Below are positions 1 through 7,943 of a stretch of 64,000 bases of DNA, in pieces. The position numbers and the translations under genes are program-made. How positions within the stretch are numbered: position 1 is the stretch's first letter; every line of letters starts with the position of its first letter. Below the pieces are notes generated by a model. The model was not told where the DNA came from and did not search any database. It saw nothing but the letters and a program-made list of their open reading frames with translations. Source of the stretch: Aureococcus anophagefferens (Eukaryota; Sar; Pelagophyceae; Pelagomonadales; Pelagomonadaceae); assembly GCF_000186865.1 (NCBI RefSeq), contig NW_008705576.1, positions 265,857 to 329,856 of the forward strand. Direction: 5' to 3'.

Positions 1-122
1 GCTGATTTTTGGACGAGCGATCATCTCTCGGAATGGTCTCGAAGCGTGGATGCTTTTTCCAGAACGGGCGCGCGCGGAACACTCACATTGAAGCGACGTT
101 GAATCACCCTTGTCCTGCCCTG
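1..122 (-). mobile_element. Introner family A, copy A1, cut by the window edge; intron of the calpain gene
   Basis: In gene direction it begins CAGGGCAGGACAAGGGTG and continues with the family A body. The adjacent 8 bases on the gene's 5' side (123-130, GCTCCTCT in gene direction) are the target duplicate. Their first two bases, GC, would be the 5' splice site. The 3' end and second duplicate lie outside the window. Confidence 0.85.
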
Positions 123-130
123 AGAGGAGC

Positions 131-837
131 CAGCACGTGCCGAGCCGACCCTGCTTCACGTCCGCGGCGCGGGGCCCGCCGCCGGCGCCCCAGGGCCCGG
201 ACCGCGGCGCGAAGCGCGACCCGCGCGCCCAGTCGGCGGCGACGGCGTCGCCGCAGGGCACGGGCCGCGGCGGGAAGGCGTCGTCGGCGAAGGACGAGCG
301 CGCGTCGAGCGCCGCCGCCGCGGTCTCGAGGAGCGCCTCCGCCGCGGCGTCGCTCCAGGCCGACGGCGGCTCGAGGCGGAGCGCGGAGGCGCCGGCCGCC
401 GGAACCGCCTCGAGCGGCCGCGCGATCGCCGCGGGCAGCGCCGCGGGCCGCGCCTCGGAAGCGACGAGCGCCCGCGCGAGCGCCGCGTCCGAGGAGGACC
501 GCGCATCGCTGCCGCCCTCGGCCGCGAGGGCCCGCGCGAGCGCCGCGTCCGACGCGGTCCGCGCGCGATGCGCGGCGCCGTCGCCCGCCGCGAGCGCGCG
601 CGCGAGCGCCGCGTCGCCCGGCGGCGCGTCGGACAGCGCGCGCGCAAGCGCCCGGTCCCGGTCCTCGGCGGCGCGCGCGCGCGCCGCGTCCTCCGCCACC
701 AGCGCGCGCGCGAAGGACTCGTCGCCTGAGACATCACCAACAAACTGGCGGCGCGCCGCCGCCTCGGACCGCGGCGCAGCGCGCGGCGGCGCGCCGCCGC
801 CGAAGAGCGCCGCCTCCTGCGCGGCCCAGTCCGACAT
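131..837 (-). CDS. Calpain-family cysteine protease, 5' exon only (gene continues off the window)
   Basis: The start codon is at 837-835 and the exon runs to 131, where an introner begins. The 235 complete codons end with F-x-D-D-x-F-P-P, then W-A-R-G, G-P-W and finally D-V-K-Q-G-x-L-G-T-C-W-L-L. This matches the start of the calpain catalytic domain (Q-G-x-L-G-x-C-W), whose Cys is the nucleophile. The His and Asn of the triad must lie beyond the window. Before the protease domain, roughly residues 35-125 hold several copies of a D-x-x-[LF]-A-R-A-L motif in Ala/Arg-rich sequence, loosely like ubiquitin-interacting motifs. The exon ends after TG of the Trp codon and the target duplicate supplies the G, so the frame is kept across the intron. 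The calpain call is fairly secure. Calcium dependence cannot be judged from this piece. Confidence 0.7.
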
Positions 838-962
838 TGTGTGCGTTGGTGTTAGGTCAGCGCCACGCGCATGTCGCCTGGGTTTTCACCATAAGAGCTT
901 GTGGCAAGAGCTAGCAAGCCTCCTTGCAGCTACGTTGCCCCAACAAACAACATCAGCAGACC

Positions 963-1571
963 TCACGCGATAAGGCAGGACGTCGACTTCCGCCGCGCCT
1001 CCTCCTTGGCGATGGCGGACCAGAGCGTCATGGCGGCGAGGGCCTCGGGCTTGGAGATGCGGCCGTTCTCGTTCCAGTCGCTGAACTCCGTGACCTTCTC
1101 GAAGAGCTCGTCGGTGAGTTGGATGATGGTCGTCGTCCAGTCGCCCGCGTCGTAGGCGCGCTTGTCCGCGTTGGCCTCCTCGATGGCGACGAGCGCCTTC
1201 TTGAACTGGTCGCGGTCGAAGTAGCCGCTCTTGTCCGCGTCGTGGTCCGCGAAAATTTTGTCGACGTCCTCGCTCTTGCTGGACCAGTAGTGGTAGTGCT
1301 TGTTCATGGCGCCCATGTGGCAGACGCCGACCTGGCCGTCGGGGTTCTCGGGGAAGATGCTGTGGTGCACGTAGTCGACGCCGTCGTCCGTCGGCGGGTC
1401 CGACGGGTTCATCTTCTCCAGGAGCAGCTTCAGCGCCGCCTTGTCGAGGCTGCCGCTGCCGCCGTCGACCTCGCCGAAGAGCTTCACGGCCTCCTTCTCG
1501 CGCTGGGCGCGCTTCCGCTCCATGAGGATCGCCCGCTCCCTGCGCTTCGCGGCGAGCGTCGCCATCGCCAT
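963..1571 (-). CDS. EF-hand calcium-binding protein
   Basis: 202 aa. After a basic, probably helical N-terminus (residues 1-30), two clear EF-hand loops follow: D-A-D-K-S-G-Y-F-D-R-D-Q at 111-122 and D-W-N-E-N-G-R-I-S-K-P-E at 165-176. The second is near canonical, with Asp1, Asn3, Asn5, Gly6, Ile8 and Glu12. A degenerate loop sits near 35-46. Residues 55-100 are rich in His, Tyr and Met and match no domain I know. The first ATG of a double-Met start at 1571 was chosen because upstream sequence in this frame is Arg-rich and reads like leader DNA. No signal peptide or membrane segment. Likely a cytosolic calcium sensor; the partner is unknown. It is transcribed divergently from the gene starting at 1847. 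Confidence 0.75.
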   Translation of the reverse strand: MAMATLAAKRRERAILMERKRAQREKEAVKLFGEVDGGSGSLDKAALKLLLEKMNPSDPPTDDGVDYVHHSIFPENPDGQVGVCHMGAMNKHYHYWSSKSEDVDKIFADHDADKSGYFDRDQFKKALVAIEEANADKRAYDAGDWTTTIIQLTDELFEKVTEFSDWNENGRISKPEALAAMTLWSAIAKEEARRKSTSCLIA

Positions 1572-1846
1572 GGTCCTCCGGGGGCGACGCAGCCCCGGCG
1601 AGGCTGCCCCGCGTGCCCGCGACCGGTGGAGCGCGGCCGACGAGCCGCCGCGGCGCGCAACGGGCGCGCGAGAACGCAGGAAAAGTGCGATGCAACGCCG
1701 CGCAGGTCGGCGATGCCGGGCAGCGTGCTTGGGTGTGTCAACGTTGACTAGATGTTGCCTGTACAGCTGTGGCAAGCCTCGTCTTCTCCCTCCGCCGCGC
1801 CGGCGCCGACGCATCGTCTCCTCCTCTCGCAGCGCACCGCACAGCC

Positions 1847-2662
1847 ATGTCGTCGACGGCGAGATCACCGAAGCGCACGACGACGCCCGTAACAGCGCCG
1901 CAGACGCTGACGAAGGAGCAGTCTCTCGCCGCCGTGCTCGTGGCCTACGCGGCGCTCAAGGCCGGCGCGGGCTCGTCCTTCACGCAGATGGTCTGCAGCG
2001 CCGTCGGCGTCGGCGCGGCCTACGTCGCGTCCGCCGTCTTCCAGCTCGACGGCACGGGGTCGCTGGAGGTCGGCGTCGTCGCGGCCTTCGCGGTGTCGTT
2101 CCTCGTGCTCGTGCTCGGGCCCGGCGCGGCGGACCTGGTCCTCCTGGGCCTCTGCGCGGCGTCGGCGACGCGCCCGGAGACGTCGACCTTCGACGGCGAC
2201 GCGCTCAAGCAGGTCTACCGCGCCGCGCGCGCCGCCGAGGAGCCGAAGAAGGCCAAGGGCTTCTTCTCGTCGCTGAAGCGGAAAGCGCTGCGGACCTTCG
2301 ACGACGTGCTCGCGTCCCTCGGCGACCGCGCGGCGGACATCGTGTTCTATGACCTGAAGGTCTGCCACCTGGCCAAGGTGACGCCGCCGGGCGCGGACGA
2401 GCCCATCTACGTCGTGGGCGCCTTCTACGCGTGGCACAACGTCAACGCCGTCGCCATCCACGTCAACAAGTGGCTCGAGGACTTCGGCAACGCCCACGCG
2501 ACGGCGGCGAACCGGCGCGGCGGCCGCGCCATGCTCGTGCGCATCCCGAACGGCGCCGCCCCGGGGTCGCGGCTCTCCGTCGTCGACCCGCGCGGCCAGG
2601 CCGTCGAGTTCGTCGTGCCGCCGGGCGCGCGGCCCGGGGCGGTGATCCAGCTCTCCTACTAA
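1847..2662 (+). CDS. Membrane protein with a C-terminal Pro-Gly beta-type motif, function unknown
   Basis: 271 aa from the first ATG in frame. The N-terminal third has two hydrophobic spans (about residues 22-60, and 70-110, rich in Val/Leu/Phe), probably forming two to three membrane helices. A basic stretch with K-K-A-K-G-F-F-S-S-L-K-R-K follows, then a soluble region. The last 45 residues read M-L-V-R-I-P-N-G-A-x-P-G-S and V-P-P-G-A-R-P-G. This resembles the P-x-G-x-x-P-G repeats common in stramenopile proteins and looks like a small beta domain. It ends 5 bases before the convergent ERCC1 gene's stop, so the two share a very short 3' spacer. I do not recognise the family. Confidence 0.65.
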   Translation: MSSTARSPKRTTTPVTAPQTLTKEQSLAAVLVAYAALKAGAGSSFTQMVCSAVGVGAAYVASAVFQLDGTGSLEVGVVAAFAVSFLVLVLGPGAADLVLLGLCAASATRPETSTFDGDALKQVYRAARAAEEPKKAKGFFSSLKRKALRTFDDVLASLGDRAADIVFYDLKVCHLAKVTPPGADEPIYVVGAFYAWHNVNAVAIHVNKWLEDFGNAHATAANRRGGRAMLVRIPNGAAPGSRLSVVDPRGQAVEFVVPPGARPGAVIQLSY

Positions 2663-2667
2663 CGGGC

Positions 2668-3405
2668 CTAGCTTACGTCGCCGTCGGCGCGCGGCCGCTT
2701 CGCCTCCGCCGCGTCGAGGGCGTCGAGCGCCTCCTCGCCGGCCTCGTCGACGGCCGCGTCGTCCGCGGCGCGGCGCGCGGCGTCGCGCTTCCGCTTCGCC
2801 GCCTGGGAGAAGGGCACGTGGAACGCGTCGTAGAGGCGCGCGACCTTCTTGTCGCCGAGGCCCGGCGCGTCGCGGAGCTCCTCCACGGGCGCCCTGAGCA
2901 GGTCGCGGAACGTCGCGAAGCGGCCCGCGAGCGTCGCGACGTCCGTCTTGTTCACGGGCTTGATCGTCGTCAACGCGTCGGCGAGCTGCGCGTGGTGCGT
3001 CCCGTCGACCTTGTCCTTGATGCACGCCGCGCTGTTGCGCTCGTAGGCCTTGAAGCACTCGAGGTAGCGCGCGCACTCGCGGTCGCTGTGGCCTAAGATG
3101 AGCGTGCACTCCGCCTTGACCGCGAGCACGTTGAGCTCGTGGAGCGCCTTGGCCGCGTCGTCGAGGTCGACGTGGCACAGCAGGACGCGCAGCCGCCAGG
3201 TCTCGGCCTTGAGCTCCGCGAGGCGCCGGCTCAGGTAGGACGGCTTCAGGAGGTGGTAGCGGATGGAGATGAAGACGGCGCAGTGCTTCTCGCCGACGAC
3301 GTAGTCGGGCACGAGCTTCTTCTCGAAGCGCCAGGCGACGTTGCGCAGGTGCTTGAGCAGCGGGTTCCCCCGCTGCCGCTCACTGACGAGCAGGCGGTCG
3401 GCCAT
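2668..3405 (-). CDS. ERCC1: ERCC1/Rad10 DNA excision repair endonuclease subunit
   Basis: 245 aa. The N-terminal part reads L-x-V-S-E-R-Q-x-G-N-P-L-L-K-H-L-R-N-V-x-W and continues with Y-H-x-L-x-P-x-Y. This is the hallmark of the ERCC1 central domain, a catalytically inactive nuclease fold that binds XPA and single-stranded DNA. A tandem helix-hairpin-helix region follows at about 165-200, ending A-P-G-L-G-D-K-K-V-x-R-L-Y-D-A-F. The acidic/basic tail (205-245, containing K-R-K-R-D and K-R-P-R) is probably a nuclear localisation region. In eukaryotes ERCC1 pairs with XPF for nucleotide excision and interstrand crosslink repair. The protein is complete and intron-free. The start ATG at 3405 is the first in frame. 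Confidence 0.93.
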   Translation of the reverse strand: MADRLLVSERQRGNPLLKHLRNVAWRFEKKLVPDYVVGEKHCAVFISIRYHLLKPSYLSRRLAELKAETWRLRVLLCHVDLDDAAKALHELNVLAVKAECTLILGHSDRECARYLECFKAYERNSAACIKDKVDGTHHAQLADALTTIKPVNKTDVATLAGRFATFRDLLRAPVEELRDAPGLGDKKVARLYDAFHVPFSQAAKRKRDAARRAADDAAVDEAGEEALDALDAAEAKRPRADGDVS

Positions 3406-3615
3406 CGCAGGCGCGCGAGAGCCTCCGAGTCAACAAATGCTCAATCTGATGATGTTGAGGCACCTTTCACCCAGCCTCGATCCATGACGCAACAGGATTC
3501 CTGCGAAGGCTGCCCATGGAGGCTGCCCATCGCATGAGATGAGCGCCGCGCCGCGCTAGCTGCATCGCAGCCCGGCGCGCGTCGCGTCGCGGCGCGCTCC
3601 CCTAACAAAACCGCC

Positions 3616-6600
3616 ATGCCCTGGCGGCCGCCCTACGAGGACGTCAACGCGACCTTCGCGCCGACCTACAACGTCGACGACGACGCCGTGCTTTTGAGCA
3701 ACCTCCTCGAGCAGCTGACGCTCGCCGACGTCATCCAGGTGGGCCTCACGGGCCTCCTCGCGACGGTGGCGCTCGTCACGTTCTTCGAGCTGAAGCGGCG
3801 GACGCGGTCCGCGCGGCGCATGATCTTCTGCCCGCGCATGGTCTGGGAGGGCGAGGTCGAGGCCGTGAGCAAGCGGCACGGCGGCGACTACGCCGCCCAG
3901 CCCCGGCGGCGCGTCGGCGAGGTGCGGACCTTCGACTGGGTGCGCGCGACGCTCTTCGAGCGGACGGACGCCGACGTCCTGAAGCACGCGGGCCTCGAGA
4001 TGTACGTCTACCTGCGGTTCGTGCGCCTCTGCCTGCGGCTCTGCGTCTTCGGGAGCTGCGTCTGCGCGCCCGTGCTCTGCACGGCCTACAGCACGGCCGC
4101 GTCGCACTACGGCTACGGCCGCTTCTCGTGGTACCGCTACACGATCGCGAACATCGCCGAGCACCGCCCAGGGCAGGACAAGGGTGATTCAACGTCGCTT
4201 CAACGTGAGTGTTCCGCGCGCGCGCGTTCCGGAAACAGCACCCACGCTTCGAGAGCGCTCCGAGAGATGATCGCTCGTCCAAAAATCAGCCAAAACGAGC
4301 GGAAAATGGCCGAGAGAGGAGCCTTTGAAATTGGGAATTTCGCACCCTTGTCCTGCCCAGGCACCATCGGTCGCGGCTCTGGATGCCCGCGGTCTTCATG
4401 GCGCTGCTCACGGCCCACGCCGTCACGGCCTGCTACAACGAGTGCGCCGCGCTCGTGGAGTTGCGGCAGGACTTCTTCACGACGGCGCCGAAGAACGCGG
4501 ACCCCGTCGGCCGCCGGCGCTCTTTTCGCGCGTCCGTCGCGGCGCGAGCTCACCCCCCCTTGTTTCGTAGGTCGCCGCGGAGCAGTCCCTGCGGAGCTGC
4601 ATGCTCGAGCGGCTGCCGCCGCACCTGCGCACGTCCGCGGCGCTCAAGCGCCACTGGGACGCGCTGCTGCCCGGCCGCGTGCACAGCGCCGTCGTCGCCG
4701 TCGACGCGCCGGACCTGACGCGGCTCGAGCGCGAGCGCGAGGCCGTCGCGCTCCACCTCGAGCGCCTGCTGCTCAAGCGGTCGCGCACGGACCGCGAGCC
4801 CCTCGTCGGCGACAGCGCCTACCCGCTCGAGCGGCTCTGCCCGGCCTGGCTGCGGCCGCGGTCCGCGTGCTGCGCGATATCGCCGGGCGCCGATCTGGAC
4901 GCGGCGTCCGCGAAGGAGCAGATCATCCCGCTGCTCCGGGGGCGGCTCGCGGGGCAGAACGCGGCCTTCGCGGACGTTCGACGACGGACGCTGGAGGACC
5001 TCGAGCGCGCCGACGCGGTGCTGAGCCGCGAGCGCGAGGACTTTCTCGCGGCGCCCGCGCCCGCGGCGCCGAGGAGCGCGCGGCGCGCGTCCGCGTCGCT
5101 CGAGAACGCGGTGTCGTCCGTGCTCTTCGGCCGGTCCGTCGACGACGCGGCGTCCGACGCGCGGCGGCTGCGGGAGGCGGTCGAGAACGACGACGTCGAC
5201 GACGCGGCGGCGCCGCCGTCGCGCGCGCGCGAGTCGCTGCTCCGCGAGGGCTCGCGGCTCCGCGAGGCCGCGGGCCGCGCGGCCCGGCGCCTCACGAGTA
5301 GCGAGCGCCACTCGAGCACGGGCTTCGTGACCTTCACGGACTTCACGGCCGCGGCGCTCGCGCGCCACATGCAGCTCGCGCCGCGGCCCCACGGCGCCGT
5401 CGCGCACCCCTTACCGCCGGACCGGCGCGACGTCATCTGGGAGAACGTCGCCGAGTCCCTCGAGGCCGGCGAGACGCGGCGTTTATTCGCGGATGGGTTC
5501 GTCTACATGATCGCGTTGTACTGGTCGTTCTACATCTCCATCTGCTACGCGATCTCGAGCTATCGGACGCTCGTAAAGCTCGGCTTCGCGCCGCGGTCCG
5601 AGCACATGCCGCCGATCCAGCGCGCGGTGGTGGGCTACGTGACGACGCTGGGGCCCGTGGGCCTCGTGTCGATCGCGCTCGCCGTCATGCCCATCTCGCT
5701 GGAGAACGTCGCGAAGAAGTACGAGCGGCGCAAGCTCAAGTCGTCCGCGCAGCTCTCGGTGCTCCACCGCAACTTCCTGCTCCAGATGATCAACCTGTGG
5801 TTCACGGTCATCGCCGGGTCCATCTTCGACGCGGCCAAGGAGATCATGGAGGAGCCGGAGACGTTCCTGCGACTACTCGGGGGCTCGATGCCGCAGGTGT
5901 CCGTCTACTTCGTGGAGCTCATCCTCATCAAGACGCTCGTGGGTCTCCCGTTCGAGCTGAGCCGCGTCGCGCCCTGGCTGCGGCTCCGGGGCATTCGGTT
6001 GGCCGCGGGCGGCGCGCTGACGCCGCGGGACCGCAAGTCCGCGCTGTTCCTGCGGCCCGAGTTCCCCTACGGCAACGTCTACACGACGACGCTCATGGTG
6101 CTGGTCATGGCCTTCCTCTTCGCCGTCATCGCGCCGCTGATCTTCCCGTTCGCCGCCTGCTTCTTCGCGGCGGCGTACCTCGTCTACAGCCACAACGCGA
6201 TGCACGTCTACGTGCCCCAATACGAAACGGGCGGCATCTTCTTCTTCCCGGCCATGCGGCGCTTTCTCGGGGCCCTCGTGGCGACGCAGCTGACGCTCGT
6301 GGCCTACCTCATGCTGAAGCGCGCCTGGGGCGCCGCGGGGCTGACCCTGCTGCTGCCGTTGGCGACGCGCTACTTCCAGACCTACGTCTTCGCGGGCTTC
6401 GAGAAGTCGTGCAACGCCGCGCCGAATTCAAATCTTCAACCCGACTTCAATGTGCGCATATGCGACCGTTTCGACGCAACCTCTTCGGCTGTGCTTCGAG
6501 AACTCGACGAGAGCAATCGATTCGTCCAAAAATCAGCCGAATCGACTTCGATTTGATCGAGCTAGAGAATTCTGAAGTTTGGTCAGGACCACCCAAACCA

Positions 6601-7250
6601 GTGGTTGAATTCGGCACAGGTGCAACGCCGCGTCCGTCGAGAGCGCGCTGGGCCACGACCACGAGCTGCGGGAGCCCGCGGGCGCGGCGCCGGCGGCGCG
6701 GCGCAAGCGGCTGAGCGTGCTCCTGAGCGGCGGGCCCGCGTCGCCCGCGCCGGACCCGCGCGGCCGGCCGGAGACGCTGGGCGACCGCATCGCGGCGACC
6801 TTCGACGCGTTCCTCTACCGCCAGCCCCTCTTCGACGACCTCGAGGCCGTGCCCGACGAGCCCGAGGACGTCGAGGTCGGCGTCGGCGCGGGCCTCGAGG
6901 TCGACGCGGACGCGTACGCGGACGAGGACGAGGCGGCGACGCCGACGCGCGCCCGGGCCGCCAAGGACGGCGCGGCGCCCGACGACGCCGCCGCGCCGCT
7001 CCTGGGGGGCAAGCTCCGGGGGCAGGCCGAGCCCGTCCTCTACGGCGGCACCGACGACGCCGAGCCGGACGACGTCGCCTACGTGCCGCCGCCGGCCCCG
7101 CGCGTCGTCCCGGCGCCGCCGGAGGCGCCGGAGCCGCCGGCGGAGCCGGCGGAGCCGGAGGCGCCGACGGAACCACGTGGTGCACCAGAGCTGGAGGAGC
7201 CGCCGGAGGCGCCACCAGGGGGTGGGGGACACGCGGAATTCGATTTGTAA
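3616..7250 (+). CDS. OSCA/CSC1-like (DUF221, RSN1_7TM) mechanosensitive cation channel family protein
   Basis: Exons 3616-4160, 4361-4505, 4571-6408 and 6620-7250 join to 1052 aa. TM1 lies near residues 40-58. The conserved block R-Y-T-I-A-N-I-A-E-H-H-R-S-R-L-W spans the first introner junction and reads correctly only when one target duplicate is removed. A long cytosolic region with coiled segments follows. The 7-TM core starts near V-Y-M-I-A-L-Y-W-S-F-Y and includes F-L-L-Q-M-I-N-L-W-F-T-V-I-A-G-S. The C-terminal exon is a hydrophilic, Pro/Glu-rich tail. The family gives osmotically or mechanically gated calcium-permeable channels in plants and fungi, and related proteins in animals. Three introns: two introners (A2 with a GC donor, B1 with a GT donor) and one 65-nt intron, 4506-4570. 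In all three the phase is consistent, so the model is well supported without transcripts. Confidence 0.88.
4169..4360 (+). mobile_element. Introner family A, copy A2 (192 bp)
   Basis: The terminal inverted repeats are GGGCAGGACAAGGGTG and its complement, followed by the closing AG. Flanking 8-mers are GCACCGCC (4161-4168) and GCACCATC (4361-4368), two mismatches apart. The intron is 4161-4360 (200 nt, GC donor, AG acceptor). Splicing gives I-A-E-H-H-R-S in the channel protein. Confidence 0.9.
4506..4570 (+). other. 65-nt spliceosomal intron in the CSC1-like gene
   Basis: The GT at 4506 follows a complete Pro codon, and the AG at 4570 is preceded by a C/T-rich tract (CACCCCCCCTTGTTTCGTAG). 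Removal joins N-A-D-P to V-A-A-E-Q-S in phase 0. The first 8 intron bases (GTCGGCCG) and first 8 bases of the next exon (GTCGCCGC) are partly alike, which could be an eroded target duplicate. Confidence 0.8.
6417..6619 (+). mobile_element. Introner family B, copy B1 (203 bp)
   Basis: The ends are CCGCGCCGAATTCAAATC and GTTGAATTCGGCACAG, so GCCGAATTCAA forms the inverted repeat. The target duplicate GTGCAACG is perfect (6409-6416 and 6620-6627). The intron 6409-6619 is 211 nt with a GT donor, and removing it keeps S-C-N-A-A in frame. Confidence 0.92.
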
Positions 7251-7254
7251 CTAG

Positions 7255-7776
7255 TCAGCTACTCGGCTGTCGTACGCGCGCGGCGGCCCAGCCGCTCCCC
7301 GCGGCCGTGTGCTCTAGGGACATCGCCGGCGCGGCGACGCAGGAGTCCGCGGCGACCAGGGCCGGGAGCGCCGGCAGCGGTTCGCGCTCCGCGTCCTCCG
7401 CGGCGGCCTCGGCGCGCTCCTCCGCGGCGACCTCGGCGCTCTCCGCCGGCGCCGCCCGCGCGGTGGCGAGCGGCTCGCGCGCGCTGTCCGCCGCGACAGC
7501 GACAGCCATTGGGAGCGCGTAGTCGACGCCCGCGCCGCCGTCGTCGCCCGCGCCGCCGTCGTCGACGGCGAGGGCCAAGGGGAGAACGGCGTCCTCGTCC
7601 TCGACGGCCGGAAAGTGCTCGCTGTCGCCGGCGTAGGCGCCCGGAGGACGCCTCTTCTTCTTGGGGTCTTTGCGGACCGGAGCCCCCGGCGCTTTCGGTC
7701 CGCGAAAGTACTTCGCGGTGCTGGACGCGCGCGCCGCCGCGCTCTGCCTGCGCCGCCGGTTCGCGATCTGCAGCAT
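7255..7776 (-). CDS. Small protein with basic N-terminus and Ala/Glu-rich tail, unknown
   Basis: 173 aa, ATG at 7776. The first 45 residues are strongly basic (N-R-R-R-R, R-K-D-P-K-K-K-R-R-P-P-G), consistent with nuclear or nucleic-acid-binding character. The remainder is acidic and alanine-rich with a run of A-x-x-A-E-E-R-A-E-A-A-A-E-D-A-E, which could form a helix. No known domain, signal peptide or membrane span is visible. It ends 4 bases from the convergent channel gene. The codon pattern favours this strand, but low complexity makes it only a moderate call. Confidence 0.5.
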   Translation of the reverse strand: MLQIANRRRRQSAAARASSTAKYFRGPKAPGAPVRKDPKKKRRPPGAYAGDSEHFPAVEDEDAVLPLALAVDDGGAGDDGGAGVDYALPMAVAVAADSAREPLATARAAPAESAEVAAEERAEAAAEDAEREPLPALPALVAADSCVAAPAMSLEHTAAGSGWAAARVRQPSS

Positions 7777-7943
7777 GGATGGGGCTGTAATGCTACGTAA
7801 TGCTCGAGTAATGCGGCCCAGACGACGGAGATAGACGACGGGCAGCTTTTTCGGCCGGCATCAGTGCCGGCATCTTTACTCAAGTACCATCAACACCAGC
7901 TTCGGGCTGCTTCAGCTATTGGCTCGGGCTGCTTCAGAATCGC

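Noticed and set aside
4170..4360. Family A elements often read open in one frame, giving a conserved peptide (S-T-S-L-Q-R-E and so on)
   Set aside because: The length of 192 bp plus an 8-bp duplicate would shift the host frame if retained. The peptide has no start, family or function. It reflects the element sequence, not a protein.
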